A program made the translations under genes and the position numbers. The notes below the pieces were generated by a model. It searched no databases. It saw nothing but the letters and a program-made list of their open reading frames with translations, and was not told the origin of the DNA. Below are positions 7,648-15,971 of a stretch of DNA of 64,000 nucleotides, in pieces. Location of the stretch: contig NZ_FPJO01000025.1 in NCBI RefSeq assembly GCF_900119365.1, positions 1-64,000 of the forward strand. The letters run 5' to 3'. The DNA comes from Streptomyces atratus. Its GTDB lineage: Bacteria; Actinomycetota; Actinomycetes; Streptomycetales; Streptomycetaceae. Numbering within the stretch: position 1 is the first letter of the stretch; each line of letters starts with the position of its first letter.

Positions 7648-9162
7648 TCAGACGGCCGGGCCGTCCTCCTGATCACCCGTCACCGGAATCCGCTCCTTGC
7701 GCGGCGAGGGCGGGGTGGCCGGAGCCACCCCGTTCACCTGCGGCACCGGTTCCGCCTGGTCGCCCTGGCTCATCGTGGCCAGCAACTGCCGGGCCAGCCC
7801 CAGGCCCGTGCCGCCCATGGTCAGTGCCTTCGCGAACATGTCCGACATGCCGTCGGCCCCGTTCAGCAGCACCATGTGGTCGACGCTGCCGAAGGCGCCC
7901 GCGCCCGCCTGGACGATCTCGGGCCACTTCTCGGCCAACTGCTGGGCCACGACCGCCTCCTGATTCTCCGCCAGGGCCGCTGCCCGTGCCTTGATCGCCT
8001 CCGCCTCGGCGAGGCCCTTGGCACGGGCAGCCTCCGCCAGCGCCAGCCCCTTGGCCTGGGCGGCGGCGGCCTCCGCCTCACCCGTCGCCCTGGTCGCCGT
8101 CGCGGAGGCGGCACCGCGCGCCTTCGTCGCCTCGGCCTCGGCCAGCGCCGCCGTCTTCACCCGGTTGGCCTCCGCGACCGCGGCGAGCTCCGTCTCCCGT
8201 GCCTTCGCCTCGGCGGCCGAGATCCGGGCGTCGCGCTCACCCTCGGCCAGGGTGCGCTTCTCGTACGCCTGGGCGTCCGCAGGCTTGCGCACATCGGCCT
8301 GGAGCTGCTGCTCACGCCGCTGCGCCTCCAGTTCGGCGACCCTGGTCTCCTGGACCACGACCTCCTGCCGGGCCGCCGCATCGGCCAGCGGACCCGCCTG
8401 CCGGGAGCTGGCCGCCGCCTTGTCGCGCTCGGCCTGATACCCGGCCTGCAGGATCTCGCTGTCCCTGGTCGCCTCCGACATACGGGCCGCGGCCTGCTGC
8501 TCCGCCTCGGTGGCCAGGCGGTTGGCCTCGGCCTGCGCGATCCGGGCGTCCCGCTGCACGGCCGCCGCGTGCGGCATCGCCAGGTTCTTGATGTAGCCCG
8601 TCGGGTCCTCGATCTCATGGATCTGGAGCGAGTCGACGATGAGCCCGAGCTTCTCCATCTCGGTCCCGCACGCGGCCCGGGTCTGCCCGGTGAGCTTCTC
8701 ACGGTCCCGGATCATGTCCCCGACCGTCAACCCGCCCACGATGGAACGGAGATGACCGGCGAAGACGTTGTGCACCCGCTCCGACATCAGCTTCTGCTGA
8801 TCGAGGAAGCGGCGGGCCGCGTTGGCGATCGACACGAAGTCGTCGCCCACCTTGAAGATGACGACGCCCCGCACCCGCAGGGGAATCCCCTGGTGCGTGA
8901 CGCAATCCACGGACAGCTCGGTCTCGTTGAGATCCAGGGACATCTTCCGCACCGCCTGGACCCCGGGCAGGACGAGAGTGCCGTGACCGGTGACGATCCG
9001 GAACCCCATGCCCTGTCCCAGGCCCTCGGTCCTGTGCTTGGAACCCGAGATGACCAGTGCCTCGTTGGGCTCGGCCACCCGCCACATCAACTTGAACAGG
9101 CCGAACAACGCCATGATGGCGGCGAGTACGAGACCCGCCGTGACGCCGATGACCATCGGCAT
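7648..9162 (-). CDS. Flotillin / SPFH-domain membrane protein
   Basis: A 504-residue flotillin-like protein. One N-terminal membrane segment (VIGVTAGLVLAAIMALFGLF) is followed by an SPFH domain (EPNEALVISGSK to about residue 200, with FKVGDD and FLDQQKLMSERV). A long alanine/glutamate-rich coiled coil (about residues 210-430, repeating AEAxxxA) follows, then a GADGMSDMFAKALTMGGTGLGLARQLL tail. Flotillins scaffold ordered membrane domains. Downstream of the membrane segment the protein is cytoplasmic. The NfeD-like gene 139 bp upstream on the same strand is the usual genomic partner. Confidence 0.9.
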   Translation of the reverse strand: MPMVIGVTAGLVLAAIMALFGLFKLMWRVAEPNEALVISGSKHRTEGLGQGMGFRIVTGHGTLVLPGVQAVRKMSLDLNETELSVDCVTHQGIPLRVRGVVIFKVGDDFVSIANAARRFLDQQKLMSERVHNVFAGHLRSIVGGLTVGDMIRDREKLTGQTRAACGTEMEKLGLIVDSLQIHEIEDPTGYIKNLAMPHAAAVQRDARIAQAEANRLATEAEQQAAARMSEATRDSEILQAGYQAERDKAAASSRQAGPLADAAARQEVVVQETRVAELEAQRREQQLQADVRKPADAQAYEKRTLAEGERDARISAAEAKARETELAAVAEANRVKTAALAEAEATKARGAASATATRATGEAEAAAAQAKGLALAEAARAKGLAEAEAIKARAAALAENQEAVVAQQLAEKWPEIVQAGAGAFGSVDHMVLLNGADGMSDMFAKALTMGGTGLGLARQLLATMSQGDQAEPVPQVNGVAPATPPSPRKERIPVTGDQEDGPAV

Positions 9163-9301
9163 GCGCCCCCTTATCGCGGCACCCCGTCGGCACCGCTGAA
9201 CACGGGGGAGTCTTCTCCTGCTCGCGACCGGGCAGAAGACGTGTGCCGATCCTTGCCGAATTCTTGACGACGAAATCCGTCAAGAAACCCCCGCGCGGGC
9301 C

Positions 9302-9520
9302 TCAACTCCCGTATGCGGGCGCCACATAGACCGTGCGCGGCGGCAGATGCTCGATCACTGTCACCACCGTTCCCACCTCGATGCGCTCCTTCGCCTGGGC
9401 CGGATGCGCGAGAAAGTGCTCGGCGCCGCCCCGGATCCGGACCATCACCTCGCCGACCAGTCCCGGCCCCACCGTCCCGGTCACCCGGCCGAGCAGCCCC
9501 ACCATCGAGGATTCATCCAT
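9302..9520 (-). CDS. NfeD-like C-terminal (OB-fold) domain protein
   Basis: A 72-residue protein: MVGLLGRVTGTVGPGLVGEVMVRIRGGAEHF followed by IEVGTVVTVIEHLPPRTVYVAPAY. The pattern (G.v.t.l.P.G.v.i.G..f...a....i..G..V.V....g..l.V.p) is the NfeD C-terminal OB fold without the membrane part. It probably supports the adjacent flotillin. The start is taken at the ATG at 9520; the upstream in-frame region is shadow of the divergent LacI gene. Its start is 49 bp from that gene's start, so promoters overlap. Confidence 0.72.
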   Translation of the reverse strand: MDESSMVGLLGRVTGTVGPGLVGEVMVRIRGGAEHFLAHPAQAKERIEVGTVVTVIEHLPPRTVYVAPAYGS

Positions 9521-9569
9521 GCCCCGGAGCGTACCCACACACCGCGGGTCTGGAAGACTGCCGGACGCC

Positions 9570-10592
9570 ATGAGCCAGTTACCGAACCAGCCCACCGAAC
9601 CCCCCGTCCCCACCAGTGCCGATGTTGCACGGCTCGCCGGGGTCTCCAGGGCCACCGTGTCGTACGTGCTGAACAACAACGCCTCCGTACGGATCAGCGA
9701 GACCACTCGCCGCCGGGTCAGAGAAGCCGCCACCGAACTGGGCTACGTACCGCACGCCGCGGCCCGCAGCCTGCGCGCCGGACACACCCGCATGGTGCTG
9801 CTGCCCACCGTGAACTTCCCGACCGACCCGCTCCACCACCGCTTCTTCCACGAACTGGAATCGGGGCTGCGCCGGCTCGACTACACCGTCGTCCAGTACG
9901 GCAGCACCGGACTCGACTCCGACGACGCGCCCCGCGCCTGGGCCGAACTCCGCCCGGTCGCCGTGATCGCCCCCGGCACGATCGACCTCACCCCGCACGG
10001 TATATCCGTGCTCAGGCGCTCCGGGGCCAAGGCCGTGATCACCCTCGGCCCGCGGCCGGTGCCTGGCGCCCACGCGCTGGTCATGGACCAGCGGGAGGTC
10101 GGAGGCTGCGCGGTCGGACATCTGCTGGAGAGCGGACGGCGCCGTATCGGCGTGGTCATGCCCGAGGAGTGCGGACTCGCCCCGTTCGCCGAACCCCGGC
10201 TGACCGGGGCCCGGCAGGCCGCCCGGCTCCACGGCGCCCGGGTGGAACCACTGCCGCTGCGGTACGACGAGGAGTCCGCCGCCCGGCTGGCCACCCGCTG
10301 GCGCACCCTGGACCTCGACGCGGTGTTCGCCTACAACGACGAATACGCGATGCTCCTGATGCGGGCCCTTCAGGACGCGGGCATCGATGTGCCGCGCGAG
10401 ACCGCTGTGGTCGGTGCCGACGACCTGATGCTGGGCAGGCTGCTGCGGCCCCGGCTCAGCACCGTACGGATGGAGCTGGCCACCGCGCAGCCGCTGGCGG
10501 ACCTCGTGGACCGGCTGGTACGGGATCCCGGCGGGGCGCCCGAACACCACGACCTGTTGCGGGTAGGGGTGGTCCGGCGTCAATCCGGCTGA
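9570..10592 (+). CDS. LacI/PurR family transcriptional regulator
   Basis: A 340-residue regulator. The HTH ADVARLAGVSRATVSYVLNNNASVRISETTRRRV and hinge region AATELGYVPHAAARSLR are at residues 15-65. The periplasmic-binding-protein-like sensor domain follows, with AVFAYNDEYAMLLMRALQDAGIDVP and VVGADDLMLGRLLRPRLSTV. No sugar or nucleoside gene adjoins it, so it is an orphan here. A LacI-type operator occurs at about 51.73 kb, but nothing links the two. The start ATG lies 49 bp from the divergent NfeD-like start. Confidence 0.9.
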   Translation: MSQLPNQPTEPPVPTSADVARLAGVSRATVSYVLNNNASVRISETTRRRVREAATELGYVPHAAARSLRAGHTRMVLLPTVNFPTDPLHHRFFHELESGLRRLDYTVVQYGSTGLDSDDAPRAWAELRPVAVIAPGTIDLTPHGISVLRRSGAKAVITLGPRPVPGAHALVMDQREVGGCAVGHLLESGRRRIGVVMPEECGLAPFAEPRLTGARQAARLHGARVEPLPLRYDEESAARLATRWRTLDLDAVFAYNDEYAMLLMRALQDAGIDVPRETAVVGADDLMLGRLLRPRLSTVRMELATAQPLADLVDRLVRDPGGAPEHHDLLRVGVVRRQSG

Positions 10593-10672
10593 GGGCCGGG
10601 GCCGGGCGCCGCGCGGACCGCACCGTGCGGCAGCGCGGCAAGGTGCGTTCCGGGTGCCGCTTGCCTAGCGTC

Positions 10673-11005
10673 ATGACCATGAGTCATCCGCAGAGTTACG
10701 AGATCCTGCTGATCCCCCGGTTCGCCGAGGACACCACCGAGGCCGAGGACACCGCAGAGGCCGAGGGCACCGCCGACACCGGCGAGGCCGCCGAGCCCGG
10801 CGGCGCCGTCCGCTCGGCGGTCGTGTCGGCGACCGGGGAGACCGGGGCGTCCGGCTACCCCCGGTACTCCGGCGAAGGCATCGTCGCGGACATCGACCCC
10901 GCTACGCACGCCGTCGAGGCCCTGCTGGTCGACGGCGCCGAGCTGGCCTTCGGCCTCTCGGCCCGGATCAAGGAGAGGGACGCCGAGGCCGACGCCGACC
11001 GCTGA
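10673..11005 (+). CDS. Small acidic protein, function unknown
   Basis: A 110-residue protein with two parts. After SYEILLIPRF comes a low-complexity acidic run of EDTTEAEDTAEAEGTADT type. The second half, GEGIVADIDPATHAVEALLVDGAELAFGLSARI, looks structured and conserved. There is no signal peptide. An alternative start two codons on (10679) is possible. The compositional tract resembles that in the OlsA-like protein but differs in sequence. It ends at a strong hairpin (11031-11070) shared with the convergent thioredoxin gene. Confidence 0.6.
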   Translation: MTMSHPQSYEILLIPRFAEDTTEAEDTAEAEGTADTGEAAEPGGAVRSAVVSATGETGASGYPRYSGEGIVADIDPATHAVEALLVDGAELAFGLSARIKERDAEADADR

Positions 11006-11030
11006 GGCCGCGCCGCCCGGCCCCGGACAC

Positions 11031-11070
11031 GGGTGAGGGGCCCGACCCGCCCGGGCCGGGCCCCTCACCC
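11031..11070. terminator. Bidirectional hairpin terminator
   Basis: A perfect 14-bp stem (11031-11044 with 11057-11070) and 12-nt loop lie between the stop of the small acidic protein and the stop of the thioredoxin gene. Confidence 0.85.
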
Positions 11071-11082
11071 ACGGGACAGGCC

Positions 11083-11454
11083 CTACTGCTGCCCCTTCTG
11101 CTGCTCCTCGATGGACTTGCGGACCTCGTCCATGTCCAGCTTCCGCGCCTGCCCGATCACGTCCTCCAGCGCCGCCTCCGGCAGCGCCCCGGGCTGCGCG
11201 AACACCGCCACGTTCTCCCGGACGATCATCAGCGTGGGAATGGAGCGGATCTCGAAGGCCGCCGCCAGCTCCTGCTGCGCCTCCGTGTCGACCTTGGCGA
11301 AGACCAGGTCGTCGTGGCGCTCCGACGCCGCGTCGTAGACCGGGGCGAACTGCCGGCACGGGCCGCACCAGGAAGCCCAGAAGTCGATCAGGACGAAGTC
11401 GTTGTCGCTGACGACCTGATCGAAGTTTTCCTTGGTGAGCTCAACGGTGCTCAT
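11083..11454 (-). CDS. trxA: Thioredoxin
   Basis: A 123-residue thioredoxin with active site FWASWCGPCRQFAP (Cys33 and Cys36 region) and the cis-proline loop IRSIPTLMI. It is somewhat longer than classical thioredoxin because of a charged C-terminal tail (DMDEVRKSIEEQQKGQQ). It is cytoplasmic. It is divergent from a flavin disulfide reductase, which could plausibly be a redox partner although thioredoxin reductase proper belongs to another subfamily. It is one of several thioredoxins expected in the genome. Confidence 0.9.
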   Translation of the reverse strand: MSTVELTKENFDQVVSDNDFVLIDFWASWCGPCRQFAPVYDAASERHDDLVFAKVDTEAQQELAAAFEIRSIPTLMIVRENVAVFAQPGALPEAALEDVIGQARKLDMDEVRKSIEEQQKGQQ

Positions 11455-11568
11455 TCTCTGTTACCTCTTCCTGTGCCCGTTCGGACCTGTCCGCACAACG
11501 GTGCCTGCTTCCGCACTATTCCGCCTGCCCATGTGGCCGCCGCGCACACCCGCGACCAGACTGTCCCC

Positions 11569-13011
11569 ATGACAGATGCTTCCCTGAACGCCGAGTACGA
11601 CGTCGTGGTGGTCGGAGCGGGGCCGGTGGGCGAGAACGTCGCCGACCGGGTCCGCGCCGCCGGGCTCAGCGCCGCGGTCGTCGAGGTGGAACTCATCGGC
11701 GGCGAGTGCTCCTACTGGGCCTGCATGCCCAGCAAGGCCCTGCTGCGCCCGGTGGTCGCCCGCGCCGACGCCCGCCGCGTCCCGGGCCTCAGCGACGCCG
11801 TGCAGGGGCCGCTGGACACCGCGGCGGTCCTCGCCCACCGTGACACGTACGCATCGCACTGGAAGGACGACGGACAGGCCGCCTGGGTGGAGGGCATCGG
11901 CGCGGACATCTACCGCGGCCGCGGCAGGCTCACCGGCGAGAAGACGGTGGCCGTGACCGCGCCCGACGGCACCGAGCACCGGCTCACCGCCCGCCAGGCC
12001 GTGGCTGTCTGCACCGGCAGCCGCGCCGTCGTCCCCGACCTGCCCGGCATCGACGGGGCCCGCCCCTGGACCAGCCGGGAGGCGACGAGCGCCAAGAAGG
12101 TGCCCGGCCGCCTCGTGATCGTCGGCGGCGGCGTGGTCGGGGTGGAGATGGCCACCGTCTGGCAGGCCCTCGGCGCCCGGGTGACGATGCTGGTCCGGGG
12201 CAAGGGGCTCCTGCCGAAGATGGAGCCCTTCGCCGGCGAACTGGTCGGCCGGGCCCTCACCGAGGCGGGCGCCGACATCCGCACACGGGCCTCGGTCGCC
12301 GCCGTACGACGCGCGGTCCCGGACGGCCCGGTCACCGTGGAACTGGCGGACGGTGAGCAGGTCGAGGCCGACGAGATCCTCTTCGCCACCGGCCGGGCCC
12401 CGCGCACCGACGACCTCGGACTGGAGACGGTGGGCCTGGAGCCCGGATCCTGGCTCACCGTCGACGACAGCTGCCGGGTCGAGGGCACCACCTGGCTCTA
12501 CGCGGTCGGTGACGTCAACCACCGGGCGCTCCTCACCCATCAGGGCAAGTACCAGGCACGCATCGCGGGCGCCGCGATCGCCGCCCGCGCGGCCGGCGTA
12601 CCGCCGCTGGAGACCGGCCGCTGGGGCGCCCACGTCGCCACCGCCGATCACGCGGCCGTCCCCCAGGTCGTCTTCACCGACCCGGAGGCCGCCTCGGTCG
12701 GCCTCACCCTCGCCGAGGCCGAGCGGGCCGGCCACCGGGTACGCGCCGTCGACCAGGACCTCGCCGCGGTGGCCGGCTCCGGCCTGTACGCGGACGGCTA
12801 CCGGGGCCGCGCCCGCATGGTCGTGGACCTCGACCGGGAGATCCTGCTCGGCGTCACCTTCGTCGGACCGGGCATCGGTGAGCTGCTGCACTCGGCGACG
12901 ATCGCGGTCGCGGGCGAGGTCCCGGTCGACCGGCTGTGGCACGCCGTACCCGCGTATCCGACGATCAGCGAGGTCTGGCTGCGGCTGCTGGAGGCGTACC
13001 GGGACGCATAG
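11569..13011 (+). CDS. FAD-dependent pyridine nucleotide-disulfide oxidoreductase (class I)
   Basis: A 480-residue flavoprotein. The FAD dinucleotide motif VVVGAGPVGENVADRV is near residue 12 and the NAD(P) motif IVGGGVVGVEMATVW lies mid-protein. The redox-active pair is in GGECSYWACMPSKALLRP (C-X4-C). Most lipoamide dehydrogenases and mercuric reductases have GGTCLNxGCxPSK; the SYWAC variant marks a subgroup seen in actinobacteria whose substrate I do not know. The C-terminal dimerisation domain, with HAVPAYPTISEVWLRLL, is present but the usual HxHPTxSE histidine pattern is changed to HAVPAYPTISE. The ATG at 11569 follows the divergent trxA promoter region. Confidence 0.82.
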   Translation: MTDASLNAEYDVVVVGAGPVGENVADRVRAAGLSAAVVEVELIGGECSYWACMPSKALLRPVVARADARRVPGLSDAVQGPLDTAAVLAHRDTYASHWKDDGQAAWVEGIGADIYRGRGRLTGEKTVAVTAPDGTEHRLTARQAVAVCTGSRAVVPDLPGIDGARPWTSREATSAKKVPGRLVIVGGGVVGVEMATVWQALGARVTMLVRGKGLLPKMEPFAGELVGRALTEAGADIRTRASVAAVRRAVPDGPVTVELADGEQVEADEILFATGRAPRTDDLGLETVGLEPGSWLTVDDSCRVEGTTWLYAVGDVNHRALLTHQGKYQARIAGAAIAARAAGVPPLETGRWGAHVATADHAAVPQVVFTDPEAASVGLTLAEAERAGHRVRAVDQDLAAVAGSGLYADGYRGRARMVVDLDREILLGVTFVGPGIGELLHSATIAVAGEVPVDRLWHAVPAYPTISEVWLRLLEAYRDA

Positions 13012-13018
13012 CCCCCCG

Positions 13019-13206
13019 AGGCGGGCCGGCCGTGAGGGCGGCCGCGAGCAGCGACTTCGTGTACGGGTGCCGGGGCCGGTCGAACACCTCCTCGGCCGTG
13101 CCCCCTCCACCACCTCCGCGTCCTTCATCACCAGCACCCGGTCACTGATCCGCCGGATCACCGGCAGGTCGTGCGAGACGAACAACAGGGCCGTTCCCAG
13201 GTGTCG
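13019..13206 (-). pseudogene. Remnant of an oligopeptide ABC transporter ATPase (C-terminal end)
   Basis: The reverse strand reads LGTALLFVSHDLPVIRRISDRVLVMKDAEVVE, the Walker B/H-loop region of a Dpp/Opp-type ATPase. A one-base slip then moves the frame to GTAEEVFDRPRHPYTKSLLAAALTAGPP, the normal end of such proteins. Everything upstream of the H-loop region is missing, so the gene is both truncated and frameshifted. It abuts the remnant of a different gene at about 13206. Confidence 0.7.
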
Positions 13207-13662
13207 CCGTGCCTGCGCAGGAGTCCGACGGCCTCGCGGGTGCGTGTGAGGCAGCCCCGGACGGTCGGGCCGGAGGGCCCGGGGACCGTCTCGCGGTCCG
13301 GCGCGATGATCGTCGACATCAGGGCGAACGGTGTCGTCGGATGCCGCTCGCGGACCGTGGCCACGAAACCGACCAGGGCGGGCAGATCCCGCATGAGCCG
13401 GGCCGTCATCGGCTGGAGACAGCACGCCGCGCGCCGAGCGTGACGGACGTCAGATCGAGACCGGCGTGCCCGGCCACCAGCGCGGGCCAGGCCCCGGCGG
13501 GTGAACAGGCGCCCCTGCCTCCGGCAGATGCAGTTCCGCCTCCCGGTGCGGCACCCGCCGGGGCGCGACCCGGCCCGGTCCGTGCTGCAACGACACCGCC
13601 CCGCGGAATCGCAGCACCGGATCGTCCCCGGCCAGCACACGTTTCGCAGCCATTCCCGCCAC
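13207..13662 (-). pseudogene. Remnant of an SGNH/GDSL-type hydrolase
   Basis: Pieces of one protein lie in different reverse-strand frames. One is AAKRVLAGDDPVLRFRGAVSLQHGPG followed by VPHREAELHLPEAG; another is FTRRGLA; a third is DLPALVGFVATVRERHPTTPFALMSTIIAPDRE and TREAVGLLRRHGDT. The order matches an SGNH hydrolase of the kind with an N-terminal jelly-roll, but the nucleophile block is gone and frames change at least twice. The end fuses directly to the ABC ATPase remnant, which suggests a deletion join. Confidence 0.6.
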
Positions 13663-13773
13663 CTCCCCGAGTCGATCGCCATCCTCGGCGGGCGGGGCGG
13701 CCGCAACCAGTCGTTGCGGATGCTGTGACCAGGACTCACCGGCAGGGCCGACGGCCCGGGGCGGGCGGTACGG

Positions 13774-14664
13774 TCAGGCCGGCGGCCGGAGGTCGCTGGT
13801 GGTGACCCGTACGTGGTCGACGACGAGCTGCTGCGGGAAGGTGGTGCTGCCGTCGGGGTCGCCGGGCCAGTAGCCGCCGACCGCGAGGTTGAGGATCAGG
13901 AAGAAGGGCTTGTCGAACACCCAGGTGTTGCCGCCGAGATCGGCGGGCGTACGGCGCTGGTAGACGTTGCCGTCCACCGACCAGGTCACCGAGCCGGGCG
14001 CCCAGTCGACGGCGAAGGTGTGGAAGTCGTCGGCGAACGCCTGGCCACCGGGCAGGGTGTACGCGGCGCCGATGCCGCCGGAGCCGGAGTAGCCCGGACC
14101 GTGCAATGTGCCGTGGACCGTGGACGGTTCGAAGCCCACGTTCTCCATGACGTCGATCTCGCCCGAGTTCGGCCAGCCGACCTGGCCGATGTCGTCGCCC
14201 AGCATCCAGAAGGCCGGCCACATGCCCTGGCCGCGCGGCACCTTCATCCTCGCCTCGACGTGCCCGTACGTCTGGGTGAACCTGCCGGAGGTGTTCAGAC
14301 GTGCCGAGGTGTACTCACAAGTCCCGTACCAGCACTGGTAGGTGTTCGGGTTCTCGCGGCGTGCGGTGATGACCAGATGACCCTGGCCGTCGAGTGCCGC
14401 GTTACTGTTCCCGGCTGTGTAGTACTGCCGTTCATGGTTGTTGACGTTGTCACCGGTCTCGATCTGCCACTTGGCGCCGTCCACGGCGGAGCCCGCGGGG
14501 CCGTCGAAGCCGTCGGTGAAGGTCGCCGCCGTCGCCGTGGCGGTGTGCGGCCCGGGTGCGGGCGCCCCGGCCGCGAGGCCGGACGAGGCCGGAACGAGGG
14601 CGAGCGCGGAGAGTGTGCAGAGCGCGGCTGCGAGGAGGCGCCGGGGGAGATGGGGGGAGGTCAT
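13774..14664 (-). CDS. Secreted glycoside hydrolase family 16 beta-glucanase
   Basis: A 296-residue secreted enzyme. A Sec signal peptide (RRLLAAALCTLSALALVPASSGLAAGA) precedes a GH16 domain. The catalytic block is visible as GWPNSGEIDVMENVG (ExDxxE, nucleophile and acid/base). HGTLHGPGY, FAVDWAPGSVTWSVDG and FFLILNLAVGG are also typical of laminarinase-like members. There is no carbohydrate-binding module. It likely cuts beta-1,3- or beta-1,3/1,4-glucan outside the cell. A 7-bp inverted repeat at 14701-14718, 37 bp upstream of the start, could be its operator. Confidence 0.93.
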   Translation of the reverse strand: MTSPHLPRRLLAAALCTLSALALVPASSGLAAGAPAPGPHTATATAATFTDGFDGPAGSAVDGAKWQIETGDNVNNHERQYYTAGNSNAALDGQGHLVITARRENPNTYQCWYGTCEYTSARLNTSGRFTQTYGHVEARMKVPRGQGMWPAFWMLGDDIGQVGWPNSGEIDVMENVGFEPSTVHGTLHGPGYSGSGGIGAAYTLPGGQAFADDFHTFAVDWAPGSVTWSVDGNVYQRRTPADLGGNTWVFDKPFFLILNLAVGGYWPGDPDGSTTFPQQLVVDHVRVTTSDLRPPA

Positions 14665-14700
14665 GGGGGTCCTTCCCGTGCGGAACGGAGCGGTCAGTGT

Positions 14701-14718
14701 TTGTCATGCGTATGACAA
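14701..14718. promoter_or_regulatory. Palindrome upstream of the GH16 gene, operator candidate
   Basis: TTGTCAT (14701-14707) is followed by four bases and its exact complement ATGACAA (14712-14718). It lies in the 5' leader region of the GH16 gene, where a repressor would act. The spacing of half-sites fits a dimeric HTH protein, but no regulator gene adjoins. Confidence 0.5.
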
Positions 14719-14863
14719 GCGATCGCTGTGGGGGAGCAGGGAGAGGTCTTGGTTCTATATGCGATTTAAGAAGTGAAGCAACACCGTGTCAAGGCCTTGG
14801 TACGGACCACAGTTCTTGCATCCAACGGAGATTTCGGACGGGAGTACACAGGTCCGGACGGGG

Positions 14864-15466
14864 TCAGTCGGCCGGCGCCGGGGACAGTGGTTGTCCGCAC
14901 CGCAGGTTCCACCGGCCGGACCGGCCGCTGAGCCCGGTCAGCGTCAGTGGGGCGACATCCAGCCGCCAGAACGCCTCCGGCGGCAGGCCGAGCGCCCCCA
15001 CGATCACCGCCCGCACCACCGCCGGCTCCACGACGCCCAGCACGCGGTGGCCTCCTGCGCCCTCCACTCCCTCGGTGGACGTCAGCGTCTCCAGTCGGCG
15101 TCCGGCCCGGGCGCAGAGCTCCAGCAGCGACTCGCCGCCGTGGGGAGCCGCCGAAGGGTCGGTCAGCCAGGCCGACACCGCCTCCGGCTCGGTCGCGCTC
15201 ACCGCTGCCAGCCGTCGACCGCTCCACCGGCCCATGTCCCAGCCGCGGAGGGCCGGTTCGGGCTCGGCCCGCAGTCCCAGCGCCTCGGCGGTCGCGGCGC
15301 ATCGCGCGGACGGTCCGCGCAGCAGCCGGTCGGCCTCGGGCACCGCCGTCGCGACGGCCCGGGCCCGGCGGACCCCGGCCGCGTCGAGCGGTGCGTCGCC
15401 GTCGAAACGCGCCTCGCGCAGCGCGGCGTTGAGCGCCGGCGAGATCAACATCACCTGTACTGCCAT
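14864..15466 (-). CDS. Histidine-phosphatase-fold protein lacking the catalytic histidines
   Basis: A 200-residue protein that aligns in layout with phosphoglycerate-mutase-like phosphatases (LDAAGVRRARAVATAV, SARCAATAEALGL, GWDMGRWSGR, GGESLLELCARAGRRLETL). The N-terminal RHG motif is replaced by LISPALN and the second histidine block (usually HGGxIR) reads VVEPAVVRA. Both catalytic histidines are therefore absent. In the wider family CobC and CobZ phosphatases act late in cobalamin synthesis. This gene lies beside a cobalamin riboswitch and cbtBA, which suggests a corrinoid or cobalt-linked, non-catalytic role. I have seen similar SPAMN-type proteins in actinobacteria, so this is likely a lineage and not a single decay event. 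Confidence 0.72.
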   Translation of the reverse strand: MAVQVMLISPALNAALREARFDGDAPLDAAGVRRARAVATAVPEADRLLRGPSARCAATAEALGLRAEPEPALRGWDMGRWSGRRLAAVSATEPEAVSAWLTDPSAAPHGGESLLELCARAGRRLETLTSTEGVEGAGGHRVLGVVEPAVVRAVIVGALGLPPEAFWRLDVAPLTLTGLSGRSGRWNLRCGQPLSPAPAD

Positions 15467-15574
15467 GACCCAGTCAACTCCCTGAACTCCAGCCCCTCCG
15501 TGCCCACCATGGCATCAGGGTGGTCCGGCCCGGTCACCGGCACCATGGCGGCACTTGTCCCCAAGAGGTATGGT

Positions 15575-15695
15575 CACGGCGAACATGACGTAGGTGTGAC
15601 GGAAGTCCGGTGAGAATCCGGCACGGTCGCGCCACTGTGAACCCGTACCTGTGCGGGAAGTCAGACCCAGCACCCACGTCTCAGGCACCACGATC
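15575..15695 (+). promoter_or_regulatory. Cobalamin riboswitch 1, upstream of cbtB
   Basis: Conserved elements occur in order: GGAAGTCCGGTGAGAATCCGGCACGG (15601-15626 region), the core CGCCACTGTGA at 15629-15639, and GGGAAGTCAGACC at 15655-15667. These match the AdoCbl riboswitch core including the B12 box type GCCACTG. It ends about 30 bp before the cbtB start, whose ribosome-binding site is AGGAGG, so translational control by sequestration is likely. Confidence 0.9.
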
Positions 15696-15725
15696 GGGAC
15701 GCGTGTTCCCTCAGGAGGTTCTGCC

Positions 15726-15944
15726 ATGGCACAGACCGCTGCCCCCGCCACCACCGCCGTACCGGCGATCACCCCCATCTCCCTGAAGGCCATCGCCCCC
15801 TGGGCGGTCTTCTTCGGCATCCTCATGCTCGTACTGCTGTACTTCGTCGGCGCCGAGCAGGGCGCCACCGCGGTCATCTCCGGCGAAGGTGTCCACGAGT
15901 GGGTCCACGACGGCCGCCACCTCCTCGGTTTCCCCTGCCACTGA
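15726..15944 (+). CDS. cbtB: CbtB cobalt transporter subunit
   Basis: A 72-residue protein with one membrane helix (IAPWAVFFGILMLVLLYFVG) and the C-terminal signature VHEWVHDGRHLLGFPCH. That His-rich tail is the family hallmark and probable cobalt-binding end. AGGAGG precedes the ATG. It is controlled by riboswitch 1 and lies 27 bp before cbtA. Confidence 0.93.
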   Translation: MAQTAAPATTAVPAITPISLKAIAPWAVFFGILMLVLLYFVGAEQGATAVISGEGVHEWVHDGRHLLGFPCH

Positions 15945-15971
15945 CGTACCGTCCGATCCAGGGGAAGCCCC

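Noticed and set aside
7594..9267. A 557-codon plus-strand frame opposite the flotillin gene
   Set aside because: It is compositional shadow with no domain, while the minus strand has a clear SPFH protein.
13741..13773. GC-rich stretch downstream of the GH16 gene as a terminator
   Set aside because: Complementary pieces are too short and interrupted to support a stable hairpin.
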